A stretch of 64,000 nt of DNA from Galaxea fascicularis (taxonomy: Eukaryota > Cnidaria > Anthozoa > Scleractinia > Euphylliidae). The notes beneath the pieces are model-generated. The model did no database searches. It saw only the letters and a program-made list of their open reading frames with translations, and was not told where the DNA came from. The position numbers were made by a program, and so were the translations under genes. Of the stretch, positions 45,501 to 55,835 are shown piece after piece. The stretch is taken from assembly GCA_948470475.1 (NCBI GenBank), contig OX419336.1:2413501-2477500 (forward strand), given 5' to 3'. The stretch's first letter is position 1. Each line of letters opens with the position of its first letter.

Positions 45501-48500
45501 AACATTTGAGAACCACTTGCCACTGGGCTACTTGTAGTAGAAGAGGTTTTGGAGATAGTACTGATGAAGAAAAACTTGGCCAAAATCACTGTTTGCTTTG
45601 CTTTGAATTCAGGCTTAAAGAAGTGCAAGCAAGTGACAAATCAGAAATGCAGTCATTACAGAAACAAGTCAAAGACCTTCAGACTGGGAACACATCACTG
45701 CAGAATGAAAGAGATAAGCTATTGGAGGAATTTCAGGTTATTGATGAACCCCTGATGCTTCTTTTAAATCAAGCCGCTAAATTCTCACTCCTGGTCACCT
45801 TTTGCTTTCTGATACTGTAGTTAGGAAAAATATCTGAGTGGGTCAATTTTTATTTTACAATGTTTTTAAGGATGGTGACTGTGTTTCAAGACTTGATCAT
45901 CTAGGTAATATTTATCATGCATGTAGGATACTAGACATACATGTAGGATACTTTTAATTAGTGCAAGTCTGTTGTTACTGTGATATCATCTTATGTTTGT
46001 CAAATAAATTCTTTTGCAGGAAGCTGAAGTGTCTTTGGCAGAGCTCAAAGAACAGGTGACTTTTTTATGTTTTTCCATTTCTTTTTTCATTTGTTCTTCA
46101 TTCCATGATAGTCTTGCTCAAGTTTTCTTTTTTCTCTTCTTCTTGACTTTACAGGCTGTAGTTGTCTCAAGAGATTGTATGATACTATAAAACTAACTGT
46201 TCCTTTTATTTTGTGGTATGTAGGTGGACACTGCACTAGGAGCAGAAGAAATGGTGGAAAGTCTTACTGATAACAATTTGGCTTTGGAAGATGAAATCAG
46301 AACTCTAAAGGAAAACATTACAGACTTGGTCAGTGTTCAGAAAATTGCATTGTCTGTTTGAAGCTTTTTGAAACCTTTTGTCTTGTTATCCAGCAAGCCT
46401 GGTCACTGGGCTACACTCTTTACTTACTTTCAATTATTGATATTCCTGACTTTAACAGGAAGCTCTTAGAGATCTCAATGAAGAACTGGAGGAGAACCAT
46501 ATTCAGACTGAACGAGACTTGAGGGAGGAGTTGGAAATGAACAACAACAACCTTCGGGAGGTAAAACTATTTTGGAACACAATGCCAGCTAATCAAAATG
46601 TGTGAAGAGTGAAAACACTGTCTCAGATTTTGGACTTTCTAATGTATCCATTATACAATGGGATTAACAGTTCTATAAAGACGGACTGTTAGAACTGTGG
46701 TGGAAATTTACCAGACTGATACATTGAATTTTTTTCGCTGTTATTGTTTCATGTTTAGATGGAACGTAAACTTGAGGCAGCTCAGGAAACCATTGGAGAT
46801 CATCAGCAAACCATTCTGAAGTTCAGGGATTTGGTGGCTAAACTACAGGTTATTATTAATAGTTAAGTCATTACCATAGAGGCGGGAGTGATAATAACAC
46901 TCTTGTTGGTTATTATACCATGATCAGTTTGCCTTTACTGTTGCCTCAGGGAATTTTAAGGATTTAGTGGCAATGTGTATATAGTGTTATGTTTTTATCT
47001 TGTGAGTTCCAAATTCAAGTACAGAATGACCTACAAAATTGCCTTTTTCACCACAACCAAGCCATTTGCTTGGTGTGGCTAGCTGGCAAACAAATTTGCT
47101 CTGGTTTAATGGTGTATGACCTGATCTTGAGTAAGGCTAAATTTTAGGTTGCTGCTTCCCTAGTTTTATTTGTCATATCAAAATAGTTTTTAGATGTGAT
47201 AATTCCTTAGGAACCTGTTTTTAGCTCAAGTGACAATTGTAAACAGTAAACACAATCCACAATACTTCTCTTCCATATCCAAAGTCACTTGATTTCCAGT
47301 GTAACTGGTACACTGTATAACAATTACTTCAGTGAGTGATGATTTCTGTTTTGGTAGGTGACTTTATAATATTATTTTCATTAATCTGCTCCGAAAGGAA
47401 AACAACAGAGCTTTGCAAATGCAGCAAGAGGACTCAGACAAGGAAAAGATCATTGACATCCCTTCACCTGAATTGCTTGACTTTAAGGTCAAAGCTGCTG
47501 ACTTCAAGACTTTTACAAAGGTGAGAACCTACATGACTGTGTGGCTGTCTTTGTTGTAAAATGTCATGTCAGATGCTGGTTTTCTTTACTAAAATTAATA
47601 TTTAAAGAATGAACTAACTTGCACAACTCAATGTATTTTCTGAAAGATCGCACTTTTACAATTCGTCCACCAAATGTAGCAAATTAGCATGAATCCCTTT
47701 TGTTTTGAAACTCAACAACAATGCACGAGCTTTTGTTACCATTGATAAGCAAAACATTGGATTATTGATGAACACCTCAAGTGCTTTTCCCTTTGTTTTG
47801 CAGACACTAGAGACTGACTTGAGAAAGTATGAATTGCAGCAGGCAAATGAGCAGATAAAGATGCTTCATTCCTTTATGCCTGAGTCATTCTTAAGGAGGG
47901 GAGGTGAGACAATCAACTTAAGAAGAGGGAAAGTGCTGAAAAATAATGCGTTTTAGTGGTAATGAACCTTACCAGTGGAGTCCTGTAACTCTATTTGTTG
48001 TATTTAGTTCTTTTCATAACATTTTTGCATCAACCAACCAACCAATCAGTGGTCTTCCTAGAAGTCTTGAGAATTTACACTAAAGTACATTAATTACCAA
48101 ACTATTTGACTAAAAGAATAAACATCACTCAATCCTGCCCTGTCAAATTCCCTTTAAGACTATGTGCTTTTTTTTCCCCTTTTTTTGTCATAAAGGTGAT
48201 AATGAAAGCATCTTGCTGCTGTTGCTTATTCCACGGCTGAGTTACAAGACTGAATTACTGCAGTCTCAGCTGAGACAAAAGGTGACCAACAGTCTATCAG
48301 ATTTTCTACTGTTTTGTTGTAAGATGATACACTGTGCTGTTCAACTTACAAAAATTGTGGCCCTCCATAAAATAACTTTAGTCTTGAAGTATGTTTTGGA
48401 AGGGGCATGGATCTGTACCATAAGGTGTTGTTTTCATAACCACAGTATCTTTCTACCTGACTTGCACACAAGATTCACCATAAATGCTTATAACATACAG

Positions 48501-51500
48501 TACAGTGTAATGAAGCTGCGGGCTTGTTATTCTGAGGGTATTTCTTACAAGTGGTTATTGGGGATGTGCCATCCAGAATTCAGAGAGCTCTTATCAGGAC
48601 TAAGTGGACCAAATTTATACTTTTGTTGGAACCCCTTGGTAGTTCTTACCCAAACATCTAAATGTCAGCGTAAAAATGTAACGTATTTACAGTGGAACCC
48701 TGCCATACGACCACCTCGTTATCATGACCACTTTTTTGTAGCCTGAACTGCATAAGTCCACTTATTTTCTCACTTTGAAAGCCCCATTAATACGACCAAA
48801 TTTTCATGGTCCGATGATGGTTGTATTAACGGGGCTCCACTACAGCTACAAATGGCCACATCTGTACCCTTTTTAAAATGAAAATGAGATTTACTTGCTT
48901 TCTCCCCTTTGAAGATTTTTATCCATGTACACTGACAAATTTTAAACCTGTTGTCTGGTTTGTGAAGTATGAAATAGCAGAATGCCTTGAAGACCCTACT
49001 AAGATCCATGGTGAAACTGGAGAAGGACTTAGCTTTGCCACAGGTCTGATTTACCAGCTTGCCACTCTCCAGGCAGTTATCAAGAACATTGAAAGGTAGA
49101 TGCATTGGAGTTACATGTGTAGTTATGTTACCTAAGTTGCTTCAGTGAGCTAAATAAATATTGAGTGGAGCTAAGCTGTTTTTATTTTGCTCACGAGTAC
49201 TTAAAAATTGTTCTGTTTTGTTTTTGCAGGGCTCTTGATAAATGTGACGCTAGTTTGTTCAACAAATTGGTGGGTATATACCCAGAGCTTGCTGTGCATG
49301 AGAGAGCTGTGAATACACTGATAGACTTGTTTAAGAAAGACCAGGTATGTAGTTTCTGTTTTGATAATGAAGATGTTCATTTGACTGATCACACCACCTG
49401 AGATTTCAGCTGGAGACTTAGTTTACAGGACATCTACCCACACATTACACGTACCATACTTTGAATATGGGCCTGCTGTTGGAAATAAAATAAAGAAAGC
49501 TTTCGCCACAGGACAACAATAACCGACTCAGTGTTTGTTCGTATTGGAAAAAGAACCAGAGCAGTGTGTATTTTAAGCCACTGCATTCATCTAAACTTGT
49601 CCTTGGTTTTGTTCATAATAGCTTGATGACACGGTGGCCATGGAACCTTTGGAGAAAGCAATTCATTACTACACTGTAAGTTAATAAAAAACTTGATCAC
49701 TTTTACTCACGTGCAAATGAACTTGGCATAGAACTGTGTGTTGTGCTCTCATTTGCTCAGTGATACTGGAAACGTTTGACTTTTTTTTCAGACTATGGTT
49801 CGTTTCCATTTGGCTGGTAACCCTGTGTCATATTCAGAGTTCCTGGGTGATGAGCTGAGGATATTCACGGCGGGTACAGAAGTTTCAACAATTGAAATAG
49901 AAAGACTTAAAAAATTTACAAAGGTATATCTTTTGGCTTTCGTATGGATGTGTTGAGGGTCAAAATGAAATTCAGGTTAACATTAATATCTACCTAGTTT
50001 GATTCTCAATTTCGTTTTTTATAACTATTCTTTCTTTGTTATTGCTGTTATTATTAAATAGTTGATTTGTCAGCTTTGAACTACTTAAATGCGCGTAGCT
50101 GCTAGTTTTGTGAAGCTGTCACCTTACGGCCATATCTCTTACTAGCCGAGTTCGAGGTCCGTACAGTAAGTTACGGACCGAGTTTTTTCCCGTTCGCTTA
50201 TTTCGCACTTGGGCCATAAATCAATGGGGAAAAAACGAGGATCCGTAACTTACAGTACGGACCGAGAAAACGAGGTTAGTAAGATATTTATTATATCTCT
50301 GAGGTTAATCAGGCGCGCGGAAAAGAAAACTTTCAAATTTAGCGGACCGTACAGTAAAATACGGCCCGCAAAACTGACCAATCACAGCGCGCGTACTAAC
50401 TGAGAGATATAATAATTACCTTTTATTTTCTGCTCCGTTGTTGTTAGAACTGTGACGAAGGAAGTGCTTTTGGAGAGCTTGTTCAAGACATGGAACTGAG
50501 AAATGTGGAAATACAGCAGTTGTGTAGGAAGGTCAGTTTCACGGTAAACTTGTAAGCTATCATCAGCACTTAGCAAAGTGTGCCGTAAAACAAGAAACTG
50601 AGTACAGGAAACGTAGGTGCCCAAAAACCTCTAACTGCAATCGATATGAAGTTTTCATGCATGTGGTTGAAAGCTTTCTTTGCAAAAACCCGGTAGACAG
50701 AGTGCATCTTAGCGAAGTATACTTGTCCTTAGTTTTCATTTGCGGTACATTTTCGTTGGAATAATCGCACTCAGGGATCCCACAGACTCAAAAGTTTGAA
50801 CCAACAGTCTACGGCATAGTTAAAAAGGGCTATAGGCAACAATTGCTCATTTGAATAATGCATACGAAAGAAATCAGATGTGAACTGCGGATTTGAAATC
50901 AAACGAAGAATGATCGTCGCAGTTGTGATCGCAATTTTTACAATGGCGTAAAAACAATTGCGATAGAGCATCGCACCGGAATAGCTAGGTCCTAGGTTCA
51001 AGCCCCGTTCATGTCCTGAATTTTTTTCAGGCTTCTTTACGCAATTGTAAAAATTGCGATCACAACTGCGACGATCATTCTTCATTTAATTGCTCATTTG
51101 AATGTTATCACTGTACTCGTATCATAGGAATGTTATTGAAACTCCAAATTTTGGTCTCCTCTTTTCAGTGTTACAAACCAGCCATGGGATCATACTGTTA
51201 AGAAACTTCATTTGAATGGTATTACTGGCGGATTTTATCCACAGACCCAGAAGTTAAAGCCACCTTGATGAATTCAGTGCTACAGATTAGTATCCGTGAA
51301 CAGCTTTCCGTACAATCCCAAAGAGACCCATACCGTGTGTGTTAGTAGTGCTAGCTAATCAATTATCGTATCAATTTGGTTTGACTTTCAGATCAAATTA
51401 AGAATGCCCGAGGATCATGGCAGCACCCTGTTATTCTCTGATAAGGTTTGTAATGTTTTTTGTTTCTTGGTTCAATAAAGCCAGACAAGAACGTCAGTCG

Positions 51501-54500
51501 TATTCAGTAAATCACCGGCGCTCCTAAGCTTTCTGTTATCAGTAGTTAGGTTACTTGTCTTCTGGTACTATCTGTTATTTTTGTGTGGCTTACACGAAGT
51601 GTATAGCCACATTATGCTTAGACCAAATTTATTTATTTATTTATTTGTCCACGAGAGTTGAGCGCCTGTCACGTGGTCTAGTAAGCCACACATGTACGCA
51701 TTGCGAACCTATTTTTTCTAACGCTATGGAATTTGCCTACAAAAACACTTAAGTTTGGTGGTTCTGTAGGAGCTTACCCTGGGTTCCAGAGGATATTTTT
51801 TTCTTATCGATACTGATGGTTGGCGGCGAAGCCGCGCCTTAACGAGGCGCAAAGCGCCGGGGAGGAAAAAATAACCTCTGGTCACAGGAGTACGCAATCT
51901 CATTTCCATGCGAGAAATCAGTTCAGAATTTGAACTAGTTCGTTGATTGGTTCTTCAAAGGAAACAACAATTGTGATTGGCTCACGAAAAGCGTGGTTTC
52001 CCAGCCGACATGAAACAAGAGCTACGATTGGCTTAGTAAAAGTGTGGTTTCCCAGGCGACAGCACAGCAAGGAAATGAGGTTCGTTATTCGTTTGACCAG
52101 AGGTTATTTTTTTCTCCTCGGCGCTTTGCGCCTCGTTAACGCGGCTTGGCCGCGAACCATCAGTATCGATAAGAAAAAAATATCCTCTGGAACCCATGGT
52201 AGTAGGAGCTAGGTACTCATGAAAAAAGTCACTTTTATTTTCTTAAAGAGTAAAACAGAGGAGACCCTCGCTACAGAATCTTATATTCCGAGGCCCTCTT
52301 TTTAAACTAAAAGCTGTGATGATATATAAATGGAGGACTTTTAAATTTGTTCTAAGTACACAGTTGGGATTCTTATCATGTTATCTTTATTTGAATTATT
52401 TGTTTCTTGGGATGGTGGAGTGCTTTAAACTAGCTTGGATAGCTAAGTGCACAGTATTTATTTATTTTACATTACTTTAATATGCCCTTTATATCATGTA
52501 TAAGTTTAACTTGTAATCATACATTTTTTGTTGACTTCATTGTTAGCGAACAAGCAACTTCATATGACGCGCTACTCACCTTTACTTTGCTAACACACTT
52601 ACTGTTATCGTCTTCAGATACAGGAGTCACTGATCGCCTGTGCAAAGCAACAGAGCCTTGAGTTGAGGTTCTGCCAAGAACTAGCAACGGCTGTAGCTCA
52701 GAAGGCCTCTAGTTTGACCGGTAAGAATAGCTCCTACTCCTCTGCTCCAGTTTTACATTTTAGGCTGAGCTCTGTCATGATAAACAACAGTGTTGGGAAG
52801 ATAAGTGACAGCCGATCCTTCCACTACAGTCACTTGTTACCGAAAACGGTTGATAGGCTGTCGCTTACTTGATGTCCTTGTAATGTAAGAAGTTTGTGTG
52901 AAAGCTTTTCGAGGTCTGTTAACACTCGCATAGCAGCCAGTAGGCCACCCACTTCTAGGGTGTCAGGGCATTTAGCTGTTAACTCAATCCCAGTACAATT
53001 TGCTATTACTAAACGAAGTAACCCACCCTGTCGTAATTTTTAGTTATTTACCCAAAGCTACGTCATATCTTAGCTGTCAAAATCTTTTCCACATAATATT
53101 TTCAAGTGTTTCACAATGTGACAACCGTTTTGATTCTCGCTTGTAGACAATGAACACTTGCTAAGTGGTCAACTTGATGAGTTAGCGAGCGATTCAGCGG
53201 TGTTAGTGTTCGAGACAGATGAAATTCCATGTAGAGATATCGTCAGGTAAGTTCGTGTTCTGTTAATAGTTCGACCGTGCTATTTGAGCTCGGTGCAGAA
53301 CAGTGAGGTGACCACCTCCAATTAATTCGTTTTTATGAATGAGGTCGATGCTTATTATCATTATCGTTATCGTCATCATTATCTTTACCGTTATCATGAT
53401 CATTATCGTTATTGTAGTCGTTATCGTCATCATTACCATTATCGTTATGATAATTATCGTTATCGTTATCGTCATCATTATCGTTATCGTTATCGTCATC
53501 ATTACCGTTATCGTTATCATCATCTTTATCGTTATCATTATCGTTATCGTCATCATTACCGTCATCGTTATCGCTATCGTCATCGTTATCATTATCGTTA
53601 TCGTCATTATTACCGTTATCGTTATCATTGCCATTATCGTTATCATCATCGTTATCGTTATCATCATTCTTCCTAACCGCCTCGATTGGCTGTAGCTATT
53701 TGCGGGAAGCTGTTTATTTCTGTAATTGTTAGCTCTGTTTTAATAAAAACGTTTGTTTAATGTCTAATTATTTTAATTGGTTGTTTTTATTCCTCCAGTC
53801 AAACTTTCCATGAAGTCATCTCTTTTCTGTACTCTTTTGTCACCAAAATGCAAGAAGGTGATTATGATGCTGAGGCTAAGGAAGAGGGGAAGGTATTCAA
53901 CTTGTAATTTCAGTGTCCTTGCGTGAAAAGTGCAATTGCTGTATCCTTGAAAGTTCTTGTGTTTTTTTTGTCTTTATTCCGTTGTTTTCATCGGTGTTAA
54001 AGCAACAGTTGTCGGGGTGTCAAGATAAGAAAATGTTTCTTTTTGCTTCAGCTTGAGCCTCCGTACCTTCAGCGTGCAAAGGCTTTCAAATCAGAACTGT
54101 TTGATTCGGCCGGTGTGGAAGAGAAATTGCTGCAAAAGGAAAACGAGTATATGGACCTAAAGAAAAATATGAAACTGAAGGTAAGTGGTACTTAAAAGGA
54201 TTCAACTGCGAAGAGGTTATCGTAAAGGAAACAGAACCATCATCAGTTGACTTTCTTCAAGTCCGTTGTCATGGAATTCGTTGTCCTTCTTGCGGCTTCG
54301 GTTTAGTCGGCGTCGTTCATGTTCCGCGCCTTCATCAACAGTGATTTTCGTTAATTATTAACCTTCTGGATAAGACCTGTATGTCAGTATCCCTAAGTAA
54401 CAAGGTAGGTTAACACTGATACAAATGTTCATATCTTTCTTCTATCTCTCCTTTTCCTTAGAACGAAGAGGTTAGCCAGGCCAACATAAGAATTGGACTG

Positions 54501-55803
54501 TTGGAAAAACGGCTTGAGAATATAAATAAAGAGGTAAGAGACTCGCGACTGAGTGACTCTTGCTAATCCCGCTAAGCGAAAATCGATAAATTCCTTAAAT
54601 TTTTTGTTCCAGTGTTTTTTTTCGATTTTTTTGGTTCGAAGCGAGAGAAGGCAATCGCCAACAAACCTGATTTCAGTTGAAACTGAAAAACTTCAACCGG
54701 CTCACAATGGTTAGGATTCGTTGTATAAGTATTTTGAACGAATCATATCAACACAGCAAGAGACCATGCATATGCAGTTAGTTTTGACAGCCGACCGAGT
54801 TGACGGAATCTCTGTTTGACTCTCGGGCTAAATTTTATCTCGCAGGCCGATGCTCGAGTAGAGGCAGCAAATCGTAAGATGGAACAATCCACTGCTGATC
54901 TACAAAGAAAGGAAAGGTGAGTCCCAAAGCAGGCGCAATTGTGTTGTACCTTTTCTCTTGCAATCTCGGTGGGCTAATTCTCAGTTTTTCAAAATGAAAT
55001 TCACAGCGAGTTTGAGGAAACTATGGACGCTCTTCAAGCGGATATCGACAATCTGGAGCACGAAAAGGTGGAGATGAAGAAACGTTTAGATGCGTATTCA
55101 AAGAAATCGCTTTTGGCGGACCTCGCTCGCCATGCTTCATCTTCCTCCAGTATTGCTGCTGTTGTCGCTGGTATGTGGATGATTAGTCTAAAAAACCTCG
55201 TTCATCTGATGTAAGGGTGAAAGAACAAGATTCTCAATGAAATTGTCACTTTCATGGTAGGCAAACAGGGAAGCGTTCTCGGTTTGAGAAAAACATACTT
55301 CTTATAAGGCACTGTGATCAATTTGGCATGTCACAAGCGACGAAATTATAGCAACGATTGTGCAGGGCAAAGAAACTTTACCGGTGTAATTAATGCCCAG
55401 TGCTTCTCAGCGCTATAAGCGAAGAATTTTGTCGGTGCACGTTTCTTTTACCACAAGACCTCTAACGCCAGTTCCTGGCAGCCTATAATATAAGGTTCTT
55501 TGAAACCAACGCTCTTTTAGAACCGTTTAAATGGAATTCTTTTATTGAGGCCAGTAGTACTGGCAACGTTACGTTTGAGTTCAAATCAGTTGAAAGCAGT
55601 GTGTATTCTCTGGTTTTCAAGTAATCTCCGAGTCTTGCTCTTTATTTATTGTTCAGAATCCAATTACACTGTATTGTATTTTCTGACAAGTAATAGTAAT
55701 CGGACCGAGTGGAGTACAATTCAGCAAGTAATCGAGCGAGTAATTCAAAATCGGACGAGTGCGGAGCGCGAGTCCGATTTGAAATTACGAGCACGATTAC
55801 TCT

Positions 55804-55835
<32 letters not shown>

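Noticed and set aside
48162..48746. 194-codon plus-strand ORF
   Set aside because: Only 48196-48281 of it is coding (DCTN1 exon 16); the rest is the following intron.
53263..53695. Open frames of 113-134 codons rich in YRYRHH, IVIVII or MITITM
   Set aside because: They are translations of the microsatellite in an intron of DCTN1.
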